Shown here: positions 34,701 through 43,533 of the stretch, one piece after another
Layout: each line of letters begins with the position of its first letter
Position numbering within the stretch: the stretch's first letter is position 1
Source: Pelotomaculum isophthalicicum JI
Lineage (GTDB): Bacteria > Bacillota > Desulfotomaculia > Desulfotomaculales > Pelotomaculaceae
Assembly (NCBI RefSeq): GCF_029478095.1
Contig: NZ_JAKOAV010000011.1
Span: forward strand, 31,473-95,472
DNA length: 64,000 nucleotides
Direction: 5' to 3'
Made by a program: the position numbers and the translations under genes
Notes under the pieces: model-generated
What the model was told of the DNA's origin: nothing
What the model saw: only the letters and a program-made list of their open reading frames with translations
Databases searched by the model: none

Positions 34701-35010
34701 CCTGCGGCCCGGTGATAGTTCAAATATTAGTTCCACGGCCCGGTCAATACATGAGGACTGGATTGGTTCCATCCAGCGTTACGAATTGTTGTCCGGCCGT
34801 ACTAATTTGCAGGTATTCGACGAGTTTGGGATGGTCGACTTTTACAGCGAAACACCAGAGGGAGAGCCCCGACTGATTATAACCACGGATAGCCCGTTTT
34901 ATCAGCTTTCACGAGAGCACAGACAAGACTTGGGTGAGTGGATAGAGAAGACATATCTATATTATATTGAGAATAAGGAAGTCGTATGGGTCAGCAAGGT
35001 GTTGGATTAA
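31798..35010 (+). CDS. SNF2-type helicase of the BREX locus (BrxHII-like)
   Basis: A 1070-residue SF2 ATPase of the COG0553/SNF2 type from TTG/ATG region at 31798 (ATG TTG junction; GAGGG upstream). Motifs in order: I DDPGAGKTIMAGML (residue about 124), II LVIVDEAHKMA (about 223), III LLTATPHKGDMEN, then after a long charged insert V ATDAGGESINLQF and VI QRMGRIHRIGQ (about 573). The C-terminal 400 residues are helical and of unknown role. In the usual type I BREX this position is held by brxL; here no BrxL is encoded, which puts the locus closest to the types that use brxHII. DISARM DrmD is a related SNF2 protein, but the neighbouring genes exclude DISARM. Confidence 0.82.
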   Translation: MLRAGEIVRGPQWPETVEIKKCEPSAFCFYLVEALGRDTRAYYETLLEEFQFGLVERLSEGRERPALSAAAFQRYLQYLALEEESKFSKTRALGSHQVIPLPHQIEAVYGRMLQSPQVRYLLADDPGAGKTIMAGMLLRELQARGMADRILILVPPLVLVQWRDELLEKFSLDFQIISRTTVSEAGGKNPFVEYPFCLASIYWASRDDITLLVRDASFDLVIVDEAHKMAAYTQGKKVRKIKRTKLYQLGESILRHAPHRLLLTATPHKGDMENFRHLMQLIDQDIFSRFSAEETLRDKVNPFIIRRLKERMVHFDGTPIFPPRRVKTIEFELSPAELDLYEAVTEYVRRHFNQAARSGNNRIAFTMMLLQRRLSSSLEAIHLSLERRHQKIVELIKVTLEERERLQEDLISFDPEQYEEETPEAQSELEEKAELVFEQVNLEELEREQKELELLLKKSAQIRMNNVERKYQELEETIFGENGLLNKGEKILIFTEARDTLLYLERRLLGRVPRVAKIEGSFSMEQRREQVELFRTQCPIMLATDAGGESINLQFCNQMINYDMPWNPNKLEQRMGRIHRIGQKNEVFVFNLVAGNTREGDVMRTLLKKIEQMRKDLGKDLVYDFIGDVLEDNEITLAELMQECVLNRQNLDQIIEGIDRVLSKEHQRLLQVAAEERLDEESIDLPGMRREQNTLFINRVPSRVYAQFTKEALTARKVAIAEGESKDYFRIEHFPKSVRDFARRENIRVRLDDVNYRLTGNESLAGDNAELLSGEHPLYKLAMALTRQEWQSIALDHIEIGYPTKEPLLVEIYEVGIVDGTGRELARELLHIARRENGSFIYLNPYWLYSADFSGVVGSKPLVEEEQFRNQAIHKAMQKMVEFRNKREEQLNKKSQFLRRAFEAQYRETMRKLTEYRATNVDKRFSALINQMNAQLIEIEERREQRITEIERERSIQMRPARRLLKITLRPGDSSNISSTARSIHEDWIGSIQRYELLSGRTNLQVFDEFGMVDFYSETPEGEPRLIITTDSPFYQLSREHRQDLGEWIEKTYLYYIENKEVVWVSKVLD

Positions 35011-35016
35011 AAATCG

Positions 35017-36021
35017 TTAATTATTATATACCTCCAATATCCTCTTGGCAATCTCACACATATCTTCCCTTAGCCACTCCGGTTCCAGAACCTCCACCAT
35101 ATCTCCCCACTGCACGAGCCACGTTTTCATTTCATCAATGCCGCAGATTTCGAAAGACATCACGACGGACCCGTCGGGAAGTTCATCTTGAATTACTTGT
35201 GAGGGATGATAGACCAGGTTCTTTACCCTGCGGGCAACCTGAGGGCTGAACTTTAGCTTAACTTTACAAACATCGCCGTCGTTAATCACACCCCAGCTAT
35301 GGGCCATGTGGTCTTTAAGCGAGAAATCTTTAGGATATTCAAAATGCTCAGAAGTATAAGGGATAACATTTGAAACCTGGTCCACCCGGAAGACGCGGAT
35401 ATCGTTTCTCTTCAGGCAGTGGGCTACCAGGTACCAGTTATGGTGCTTGCAAATTAAGCCGTATGGCTCTACCACTCGCTTTGAATTTTCTCCACTGTGT
35501 GCAACGTAATACCAGAGCTTTACCCGGTAGCAATCTTTGATGGCCTGCACCAGATTGGCGAATATTTCGCCTACCCCGGCAGGGTCGGCCAGATGCTCTT
35601 CCACAACATAAATTCGCTCCTGCATCTGCTCAATCGGCAAGCTCTGAGGCGAGTACTTGTATTTAAAAAGCGTTCCGATTAACGCGTCTTTGATTTCATT
35701 AAGACGGCCGGCCAGGGCTGAGCCCTGTTGCTGTAACATGCTGAGTAAAATAATCAGCGCGTTTTCCGGGCTGACTGATGGTAAATAGCCGGCATCCAAG
35801 CGGTATAAGCCTTCCTTCTTGGAGGTGTTTTTCTCCGGCCTGACTATTGAAACATGAAGATCATTTTCTATTTGGTCAAGATAGCGGAGTATGCTCCTGG
35901 TAGTAACCTCGCAGGAGTCCGCAAGTTCCGTTAATGATACGCCTCCGTACGGGCTTTTTTTATTCAAAAGCTCGATCACTTTGGCTATTCTCAGCGCCTT
36001 TGTCGTATCAGGGCCGGCCAA
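35017..36021 (-). CDS. WYL-domain transcription regulator (BrxR-like by context)
   Basis: A 334-residue regulator from TTG 36021 after AAAGGGGG. Residues about 8-70 are an HTH (SLTELADSCEVTTRSILRYL); residues about 165-235 the WYL domain (CYRVKLWYYVAHSG; HNWYLVAHCLKRNDIRVFR) and a WCX-like end. WYL proteins sense nucleic-acid ligands and regulate defence loci; BrxR in other BREX systems is of this type, though usually upstream. Here the gene is convergent with the helicase gene (6 bp apart), so its operator is more likely near its own start at 36.0 kb. Confidence 0.85.
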   Translation of the reverse strand: MAGPDTTKALRIAKVIELLNKKSPYGGVSLTELADSCEVTTRSILRYLDQIENDLHVSIVRPEKNTSKKEGLYRLDAGYLPSVSPENALIILLSMLQQQGSALAGRLNEIKDALIGTLFKYKYSPQSLPIEQMQERIYVVEEHLADPAGVGEIFANLVQAIKDCYRVKLWYYVAHSGENSKRVVEPYGLICKHHNWYLVAHCLKRNDIRVFRVDQVSNVIPYTSEHFEYPKDFSLKDHMAHSWGVINDGDVCKVKLKFSPQVARRVKNLVYHPSQVIQDELPDGSVVMSFEICGIDEMKTWLVQWGDMVEVLEPEWLREDMCEIAKRILEVYNN

Positions 36022-36120
36022 TTTTTATCCCCCTTTGTGCATAGTAAGTTAAACAAGGAATATTGTGCCTACAAAGGGGAATACGACCAAGCCTTTAAAT
36101 TTTCCTTCTTTCGCGACCTT

Positions 36121-37068
36121 CTATTTGCAAAAAACGTACCGGTCCAGGCCTTTTATCCACCCGCTCCAGTGATCTTCCGGGTCATCGCGGCTCTCAGCAG
36201 CGGATTTAAACATATCCACAGCGGCATCGATCATATCCAGATGATGCAGAACGGCGGCTTCTATGAATTTGGGTCTTTTGGGCGATTGCCACTCGTATTG
36301 CCCGTGGTGGCTGACTATCATATGGGTCAGCTTGAGCCTGAGGTCCTCCGGGAAACCGGGCAGTTGCCCGATGTAATGATCAAGAAGGCGGACGCCTAGG
36401 ACTATGTGCCCGAGCAGGCGACCCTCGTCGGTGAAATCTATACCGGTGCGGAAGCGGTATTCTTCCACTTTACCTAAGTCGTGGAGCAGCGCGCCGGTTA
36501 TTAATAAATCCCGGTCTAAATTTGGGTAAACCTGCACCATCCCCTCAGCAGCGCACACGATACCCAGGCTGTGCTCCAAAAGCCCTCCGATAGTGGCATG
36601 GTGATTGCGCTTGGCGGCGGGGGCCGTAATAAAGGCGTTCATGAAATCTTCATCCGACAGAACGAGGGATACCAGGCTTTTCAGGTGTACCTCCTGCAAG
36701 GACTCAAGTATCGAAAAGAGTTTTTCTCTTGCGGTTTCCAGGAGCAAAGCACTGGACGGAATAAACCTCTTGGGGTCAATTTCATTAACCTGATACACTG
36801 ACATTGCTGAGATTTGGATTTGAAGCTTTCCATTGTACTCAGTGGCCTGTCCCTGTACTTTAACAACGTCCCCAACCTTGCAGCCATGATAAGTCTCAAA
36901 TACTGATTCCCAAATCCGGCCTTCCAACTGGCCGGTCCTGTCTCCCAGAACAACAGCAAGATAATAACCTGTTCCGTTACGTAAGGGCATAAGCTTTTTT
37001 ACCCTCAGGGCGAAAGTAGCGCTCACTTCTTGGCCGGACTTGAGCTGATTTATGAAAATTTCTGCCAA
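36121..37068 (-). CDS. yhaM: 3'-5' exoribonuclease/exonuclease YhaM
   Basis: A 315-residue protein from TTG 37068 after AGGAGGG. N-terminal OB-fold (residues about 12-90, VSATFALRVKKLMPLRNGTG; VVKVQGQATEYNGKLQI) binds single strands. Central HD phosphohydrolase domain has HHATIGGLLEHSL, LLHDLGKVEEY and HHGQYEWQSPK, the metal-binding histidine and aspartate set. This order and length are those of Firmicutes YhaM. It is a housekeeping nuclease with no clear link to its defence neighbours, so it may mark the native chromosome between two islands. Confidence 0.88.
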   Translation of the reverse strand: MAEIFINQLKSGQEVSATFALRVKKLMPLRNGTGYYLAVVLGDRTGQLEGRIWESVFETYHGCKVGDVVKVQGQATEYNGKLQIQISAMSVYQVNEIDPKRFIPSSALLLETAREKLFSILESLQEVHLKSLVSLVLSDEDFMNAFITAPAAKRNHHATIGGLLEHSLGIVCAAEGMVQVYPNLDRDLLITGALLHDLGKVEEYRFRTGIDFTDEGRLLGHIVLGVRLLDHYIGQLPGFPEDLRLKLTHMIVSHHGQYEWQSPKRPKFIEAAVLHHLDMIDAAVDMFKSAAESRDDPEDHWSGWIKGLDRYVFCK

Positions 37069-37496
37069 AGTGAATCCCTCCTGTCAAAAACCCCTCAGCA
37101 ATAATTATAAACTGATAGGTTGTGAGCAGTTTGTCACCTGAAAAATATTTATTAACTGGTTCCGTAGAAACTGTGGCAACGGCTGGGAAAGTAAAAATTT
37201 ATTTTCCACAATTGGTAATATCACATGATTGTGCCAACGATGGTATGTGTTGGGTTATAATAGATTGTAATAGATGTTCAGGAAGATATATCTCTTCTAC
37301 TGCGGATGAGAAGGCCGGAAAGCTCTCATTTAATTAATTTCATTTGTCCCAAGTAGCATAGTAGTTTGAAAAATTTTAGTGCAATCGACAAACTATTGTC
37401 GGAAATTGTTTTTATAATTTTTTAAGTAATTTTTTAAGTTCAATATTTGGATGTTAATATTTAGATTTTTGAACTTGCATAATAGGGGGTTGTCGG
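37069..37496. other. Intergenic region before the MrfA-like helicases
   Basis: A 71-codon frame at 37122-37337 (with DCNRCSG) has no proper ribosome site and is not supported. The last 130 bp are very AT-rich, with several TATAAT-like boxes, and probably hold the promoter of the helicase pair. Nothing else is evident. Confidence 0.3.
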
Positions 37497-40082
37497 GTGG
37501 AAGAAATAGAAAGCATTCTAAGTAAAATTTCTGCTGAAATAATCTACACGAGAGACGAACCACCTTGTCAAGGAAATATGAGAGGCATACCAAAAGGGTT
37601 AGATGGTCGCCTGTATATGTTGACAATGTTAAAATACCGGAGCGGCCTATACTCACATCAGAGCAAAAGTATTGAAGCTAGTTTAAATCGCAAGCATGTG
37701 GCAATAAATACATCTACAGCATCAGGTAAGTCACTTTGTTTTATCTTACCTGTCCTAGATGAGCTGGTAAAAAACCATTCAGCAAGGAGTTTGTTTATAT
37801 TTCCAATTAAGGCTCTATCAAACGATCAAATTAAAAAACTAAAAGAATGGTCGACGTTATTAAAATTAGGGGATGTTGTTCAAAAGTATGATGGCGATGT
37901 AAAAGGGGAGGAGCGTTTAAAGGCTATTAAAAACGGCCGGCTGCTGGTTTCTACCCCGGATGTTTTAAATGCGTCTTTATTAAGATTAAATAAAGAGGAA
38001 TATTACGAGGAGTTCTTTGCCAATTTAAGATATGTTGTGTTGGACGAATGTCATGTCTATAGTGGCGCTTTTGGTACGCACATGGCAATGGTCGTAAGGC
38101 GGCTGCGCCAGGTGTGTAAAAATCATAATAACTCACCTCAATTCATATTGTCCAGTGCAACTATTGGATGTCCTAAAAAACATGTTCAAGCTCTTACCGG
38201 AATAGATGATATTGAAATAATTAGTGAAAAAGATAACGGCAGTCCTATGGCTGGTAAAAAATATTATCTGATCAGCCCTCCCGAGGAAAATAAGCTTAAT
38301 ACCTTCATTTTAAAACTCACCAGGAATTTAATATTATCCGGTAAAAAATTTTTGTTATTTTGTAATACCCGTAAAGAAGTTGAAAACTTAATAATAAATT
38401 TTAAGCAGGCATACCCCGATATTAGAGATCGGATCATGCCCTACCGGGCCGGTTATGAGGTTGAGGACAGAACTGCTATAGAAGACGCCTTAGCCAAAGG
38501 CAAACTTGCAGGACTTTTTTGTACTTCGGCCTTAGAAATGGGTATTGATATATCTCACCTTGATGTTTGTGTAATGCTTGGTCTACCCGGAAATAAAATT
38601 AGTATGGTTCAGCGCGCGGGAAGAGTAGGACGTAAAGAACCTGGTGCAGTGATTATTTGTGCAGGCGATTCACCATATGATGATTATTACTTTAGCCATC
38701 CGAAAGAACTTTTTGAAAGACCTATGGAGGAACTGATTATTAATCTTGAAAATAAACAAATTTTAATTGATCATTTTGCCTGCGCTAGAGCTGAAGCTCT
38801 TAATTTTGAGGTACCGGATTTTGATGAAGATATTTTTGATAGGGGATTTATACAAATTGCGAACCATGTGAATTTATACGACTACCCGGATGATATATTA
38901 TATGATCAGTCTCCTCATTTTAAGGTTCAGATCAGGTGTGTGGATGATCCGACCTATATTATCATTCATGGTCAGCATAGTGATGACCCGCCCATCGGGC
39001 AGATTACCTATTCACAGATTTTAAGGGAGGCATACAAAGGCGCCATATATCTTCATTTAGGAAAGCGGTATAGGGTTACAAAAATTTCATACACCGATCA
39101 TAAGATTTATGTCGATTCCCGCTGTCCTATGGCCCAAACTCGTCCTAAAACAGAAGTTTTTGTGAGGCCTAGAGCTACCAGCCGGGTGATAAAATCAAAA
39201 ATTTGGCCCGGTCTAAAGGTATGGAAAACAAGTTTAAGTATTACGGAGAAGTTAACAGGATATACGGAAACTATGAATAAAAAGAATAATGAAGTTTCCT
39301 ACCCACAGCCAATGATCAGATATTTTGTGACTAGCGGGACGGTAATTAGCCTCTCCGGGCTGGATAGCATTACTCATGGCTCGGTCATGGGTCTTGCCGG
39401 TGCATTGGAAAACGCTTATCCCATTGTTTATCATTGTTCCAAAGACGATATCGGATCTTATGCTTGGAGCAAGGAAAATAATGAAGCCCATATTTATCTG
39501 TTTGATTCTACTGCAGGAGGCCTTGGTATAACTAATAAAGTGGTAAGTTTATTTGAAAATCTGCTTCAGGTAGCGTCACACAATGTTTCCCAATGTCCAA
39601 ACTGTCTTGCCAACCCGGAAACAGCGGATTATGGATGCTATAAGTGTGTAATCAGCAATAGCTGGTTTAATTACGCTGGTAATACCCGCAAGGAAACAAT
39701 AAAACTAATTAATGAGTTATCAATTATAACCAGCACGCACATGCCGGCTGAAGAAGAAGTTAGAGAAGATTTTAATAGTAAAAATCATCTTTTTGACCGG
39801 CATGGCGACAAATGTTTCGGTGGTACAATGTTGGTTAGTGGTTCCCTGGTTTATACCGGAAAGCATCAAGAGGGCATTGTATTAAATAGTGCGGCCTTTA
39901 ATAACGGGATTATTGAGGACAGGCTATATAGTATCCGAATAGGCGACCAGGAGGCCAAATATTTGGGGAGCAGGCTGACGCTGATCCAAGGTAAAGTCGA
40001 AAGATGGTGTATGAATTGCGGTGAGGAACTAATTGATTTTGAAGAAACATCCTGTCCGGTTTGTGGAGTTCGATTGAGATAG
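37497..40082 (+). CDS. MrfA/YprA-like DEAD-box helicase 1 (COG1205)
   Basis: SF2 helicase of 861 residues from GTG 37497 after AGGGGGTTG. Motif I TASGKSLCFILPV (residue about 73), motif II VVLDECHVYSG, motif III LSSATIG, motif V TSALEMGIDIS and VI VQRAGRVGRK. The C-terminal half contains the DUF1998-type cysteine cluster CPNCLANPETADYGCYKC near residue 700, followed by a final zinc ribbon (CMNCGEE...CPVCG, about 838-857). MrfA in Bacillus works in mitomycin-lesion repair. A paralogue follows after 22 bp in the same orientation. Two tandem copies and the added C-terminal ribbon are not the usual chromosomal arrangement. Confidence 0.85.
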   Translation: MEEIESILSKISAEIIYTRDEPPCQGNMRGIPKGLDGRLYMLTMLKYRSGLYSHQSKSIEASLNRKHVAINTSTASGKSLCFILPVLDELVKNHSARSLFIFPIKALSNDQIKKLKEWSTLLKLGDVVQKYDGDVKGEERLKAIKNGRLLVSTPDVLNASLLRLNKEEYYEEFFANLRYVVLDECHVYSGAFGTHMAMVVRRLRQVCKNHNNSPQFILSSATIGCPKKHVQALTGIDDIEIISEKDNGSPMAGKKYYLISPPEENKLNTFILKLTRNLILSGKKFLLFCNTRKEVENLIINFKQAYPDIRDRIMPYRAGYEVEDRTAIEDALAKGKLAGLFCTSALEMGIDISHLDVCVMLGLPGNKISMVQRAGRVGRKEPGAVIICAGDSPYDDYYFSHPKELFERPMEELIINLENKQILIDHFACARAEALNFEVPDFDEDIFDRGFIQIANHVNLYDYPDDILYDQSPHFKVQIRCVDDPTYIIIHGQHSDDPPIGQITYSQILREAYKGAIYLHLGKRYRVTKISYTDHKIYVDSRCPMAQTRPKTEVFVRPRATSRVIKSKIWPGLKVWKTSLSITEKLTGYTETMNKKNNEVSYPQPMIRYFVTSGTVISLSGLDSITHGSVMGLAGALENAYPIVYHCSKDDIGSYAWSKENNEAHIYLFDSTAGGLGITNKVVSLFENLLQVASHNVSQCPNCLANPETADYGCYKCVISNSWFNYAGNTRKETIKLINELSIITSTHMPAEEEVREDFNSKNHLFDRHGDKCFGGTMLVSGSLVYTGKHQEGIVLNSAAFNNGIIEDRLYSIRIGDQEAKYLGSRLTLIQGKVERWCMNCGEELIDFEETSCPVCGVRLR

Positions 40083-40104
40083 ACATAGAAATGAGGGAAG
40101 GCAA

Positions 40105-42744
40105 ATGACAGGACACAGAATGGAAGTTAGTGAAAGCATTGAAATGTTGTTGCGCCAATCCGGTTTCAGCATCGAACATGAACACATACAGGCCCCAAGG
40201 GATGGCAGGTATTTAAATTGCCCTGAACTGCATCCCAAGATTTTAGCTTATGTGCAAAGTAAGTTTCAGGGAAAACTGTATTTGCACCAGGCTTTGGGTA
40301 TAGATGCAGCGCTTAGGGGAGAAAATGTTGTACTGGCAACTGGTACAGCCTCCGGGAAGACCATTAGTTTTGCCCTGCCTGTATTTAATGAATTACTGAC
40401 CGAGCAAAATAGCCGTGCTTTATTTTTTTACCCTACAAAAGCCCTGGCCGGTGATCAATTAAAGGCATTGCAAGATATGGCTGCCAGCTTCGGTCTGGGT
40501 GATAAGATTTACCGCTTTGATGGCGATGTAGATACGGAAGGACGAAAAAAAGCCTTGCAGAAAGGGCGAATATTGCTTTGTACCCCGGATGTATTACATA
40601 CTACCATGTTAAAACGAAATAATGAGAGAGAATACAGTACTTTTTTCCAAAATCTTAAATATGTAATTTTGGATGAGTGCCATATTTACAGCGGAGCGTT
40701 CGGCAGTAATATGGCTTTTGTTATGAGAAGACTGAGGCAAGTATGCCGGAGAAAAGGATCTGAATACCAAATCCTTGCTGCCAGCGCCACGTCCCGCGAC
40801 CCGGGAAGGCATATGGAATTGTTGACATCGCTTAAATTTACGGTTATAGACGAAAAAGAAAACGGTACGCCATCGGTTGGCAGGCGCTTTATATTTACCG
40901 GTATTGCTGATGATAGTGAGGTCGGAAAGGCCGGTGATTTAAACCATCTAATAGCGACACTAACGGAAGGAAATTTAAGATTTATTGCTTTCTGTTATTC
41001 TCGCCGGTTAACTGAGCAATACTATAACGAACTTACTCTAGCATACCCTGCTTTGCAGAGCAAGGTAATGCCTTACCGCTCCGGCTACGAAGTGGAGGAC
41101 CGCCAAAAAATTGAGAATACGCTGCGGGATGGAAAGCTTTGCGGCGTTATATCTACATCAGCCCTGGAGCTGGGGGTGGATTTGCCCAATATGGAATATT
41201 GTCTACTGATTGGTTTACCGTCAACTGCTATGAGTTTCTGGCAAAGGGTCGGCCGGGTTGGACGGAGTTCAGGTAGCCAGGGAAAGGTATTAATTTTCCC
41301 TTCTGATAACTCAATCGATGATTATTATCGCAGCCATCCAGGTAAGTTATATGAACGCCCACTCGAAGAATTAGCCCTACATTTAGATAATAGACAGCTA
41401 ATTTTATCACATTATTCCTGTGCAAGGGTGGAAAGTGGAAATTTTGATAATCCAGAGCTTGCTGCCGATATTTTTGGTCAAGATTTTGTCGAACTGGAAG
41501 AAAAGATAAATAATATTGACATCGTTGATGATATTTTAACCAGTAATGATCCCCATAACCTCTTTGGAATTAGAGGTATTGATGACCCGACCTATGAAAT
41601 ATTTACCACCGGTGGTGATAAGCGTCTTGGCACGATCACTTGGTCTCAGATATTGAGAGAGGCTTACCCACAGGCTGTCTACAGACATATGGGTGAAGCA
41701 TACCGGGTAGATAGAATTTTAAACAGAGATTATATAATTAAGGTCAAGAGAGAAAAAAAGTCAGCCGGCACATCACCGGCCGGCTATGTTACGGTAAAAG
41801 AAAAAGCTTTGGGTGGAACAATTTTTCGAAAAGCTGTTTGGCCTGAAATGTTAGAAATGTACCACAGTACAGTAGCTGTAATAACCCGTACTACGGGCTA
41901 TAAAGAAAGGATCAATAATAAATGGGTCCAAACAAAATACCCAAGCCCCTTACAAAGACGAGTTATAACAGAAGGAGTATGGCTTAAGTTTTTACCACGG
42001 TTTGGAGAATGCAGGCGTAATGGTTTAAACGCCTTCGCCCATGCCGTATCTAATTTATATACAATCCATAATTCTTGTGACAGTGCAGATATTGCCACCC
42101 ACGCAGTAATTAAAAAATTGGATAATTATGCGGTTATATACTTTTTTGATATTACTTCAGGGGGCTTGGGTATTTCCGCTGGTCTATTTGACGTTTTTTT
42201 AGATCTGCTCCAACCGGTAGAAGAAAGATTGCTTAAATGTGACCATTGTGATCCTGAAAGCTTCGACCGGGGCTGCCCGGCTTGCATTCAGGTGCCTAGG
42301 TGGTTTGAAGACAATGAACATCTAAGTAAAGAAGAGGCGTTATCTATTTTGTACAGGATCAAAGACCTTTGTAAGCAAACCAGCCCTCAGATAAGCATCT
42401 CTTCATCTTACCAACACCGTAGTATGGGAGGTTTTACCTCAATCAGTGACCTTGCCGATGAAATGTCAGCCGATGATATGATTGAGAGATATGGCCGGAT
42501 TCTATTCCAACCTGGTGCGATAGTTGCCATGCGTTCAGGCGCTGAGGGCACGGTAGTTAAGTATTTCGAAGATGGAGGGGATATTTTTTACCATTTGGAA
42601 ATGGAAAACGGAAAAGTATTAAGGGTTAAGGATATGGGGCTACGTTTAATAAAGGGTGATCAAAGATATTTATGCATTAATTGTGGGAATGAGGATGTAA
42701 ACAGAGATTTATTGTGTCCACAATGCGGTGTTGAATTATTTTAA
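40105..42744 (+). CDS. MrfA/YprA-like DEAD-box helicase 2 (COG1205)
   Basis: An 879-residue paralogue of the preceding helicase, from ATG 40105 after GAGGGAAGGC. Motif I GTASGKTISFALPV (about 80), II VILDECHIYSG, III AASATSR, V TSALELGVDLP, VI WQRVGRVGRSS. The DUF1998-type cluster reads CDHCDPESFDRGCPAC (about 712-727), and the same C-terminal ribbon (CINCGNE...CPQCG) closes the protein. The pair share domain order but differ widely in sequence, so the duplication is old and both copies have kept all motifs, suggesting they work together. The gene ends just before GC-rich island 2 with its SWIM gene. Confidence 0.85.
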   Translation: MTGHRMEVSESIEMLLRQSGFSIEHEHIQAPRDGRYLNCPELHPKILAYVQSKFQGKLYLHQALGIDAALRGENVVLATGTASGKTISFALPVFNELLTEQNSRALFFYPTKALAGDQLKALQDMAASFGLGDKIYRFDGDVDTEGRKKALQKGRILLCTPDVLHTTMLKRNNEREYSTFFQNLKYVILDECHIYSGAFGSNMAFVMRRLRQVCRRKGSEYQILAASATSRDPGRHMELLTSLKFTVIDEKENGTPSVGRRFIFTGIADDSEVGKAGDLNHLIATLTEGNLRFIAFCYSRRLTEQYYNELTLAYPALQSKVMPYRSGYEVEDRQKIENTLRDGKLCGVISTSALELGVDLPNMEYCLLIGLPSTAMSFWQRVGRVGRSSGSQGKVLIFPSDNSIDDYYRSHPGKLYERPLEELALHLDNRQLILSHYSCARVESGNFDNPELAADIFGQDFVELEEKINNIDIVDDILTSNDPHNLFGIRGIDDPTYEIFTTGGDKRLGTITWSQILREAYPQAVYRHMGEAYRVDRILNRDYIIKVKREKKSAGTSPAGYVTVKEKALGGTIFRKAVWPEMLEMYHSTVAVITRTTGYKERINNKWVQTKYPSPLQRRVITEGVWLKFLPRFGECRRNGLNAFAHAVSNLYTIHNSCDSADIATHAVIKKLDNYAVIYFFDITSGGLGISAGLFDVFLDLLQPVEERLLKCDHCDPESFDRGCPACIQVPRWFEDNEHLSKEEALSILYRIKDLCKQTSPQISISSSYQHRSMGGFTSISDLADEMSADDMIERYGRILFQPGAIVAMRSGAEGTVVKYFEDGGDIFYHLEMENGKVLRVKDMGLRLIKGDQRYLCINCGNEDVNRDLLCPQCGVELF

Positions 42745-43402
42745 ACCTTTTACACTGCGTTGATACTAACTTGACCCGTCGTGCGAGTTCCTAACCTAGA
42801 GTGGTGTAAGGGTGGGGATGTTGACGATATTATGACCACCCGAGATAAATGCACTATGCGTAACGGTTGCCGGTTGCCGTCAAAACCCATAAGAGGTGTT
42901 ATACCCCGCGATAACAGACCAGCCGGGCCGCTCCAGATGCGTAACTGCGTTACAGGCTTAAAAGCTACGCGCAGCTGTGCACTCGTACCGGTATGTAGAT
43001 TTATTTGTCTGAAAACGGACTATCTCGTTGTCAAAGAAAAAGAAGCAGTTGACCGGCTAGCGCCCGTCCGGGCCACTCCTATGCCGGGCTCTGTGGGTCA
43101 ATTAAGTCTGCGGGCTTGCCGGCTCTGCCGGGGTCGGGCAGACTACCCGGGCTGGCATTAAAGTACTGGCTTCGTAGGTCAGCCAGCCCGGCCAGACAGC
43201 CCAGCTCTGAGGTCCTGACCATGCCTGTCTCCGGGGTCCTTCAACCCCCAGCCCCCGCCCCCAATCTTGGGAGCCGGGAGCTCCCGGCGCTTCGCTGTGC
43301 CGATACGGACAATCGCCTCCCTCTTCTCCCATTGTACTGCAGCTCCGACCCCCGTCGGCGCGGCCTCCGTGGGCCTCCCGGGCAGCTGTCAAGAGTACGC
43401 GA

Positions 43403-43511
43403 AAAAATATTTTTTAGCTTCGTCGGCCAGGCTTCGTGGTTAAAAATATTTTTTACGCCCTACGGCTCCGCCTCCGGCTCTTGACACCTTCCCGATCGCT
43501 GTAGTGTATGT
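43403..43511 (+). promoter_or_regulatory. SWIM-2 promoter and paired AT palindromes
   Basis: AAAAATATTTTT occurs at 43403-43414 and 43442-43453, again 39 bp apart, followed by -35 TTGACA at 43481-43486 and a poor -10 (TGTATG at 43505-43510 or TATGTC just after). The ribosome site AAAAGGAGG lies at 43516-43524. The layout matches copy 1 at 11266-11338. Confidence 0.6.
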
Positions 43512-43533
43512 CAAGAAAAGGAGGCTGGTACAG

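Noticed and set aside
37122..37337. 71-codon frame with DCNRCSG before the first MrfA-like helicase
   Set aside because: No ribosome site and no family likeness; kept only as a note on the intergenic region.
31798..42744. DISARM system (SNF2 helicase plus DUF1998 helicases)
   Set aside because: The SNF2 protein belongs with brxABC-pglXZ, no drmB/drmC-like genes are present, and the DUF1998 helicases are two full MrfA-type enzymes separated by yhaM and a WYL gene.
43102..43392. 96-codon minus-strand frame in island 2 overlapping the conserved flank
   Set aside because: Homologous DNA in island 1 (11375-11550) has indels that break this frame, so conservation is not at the protein level.
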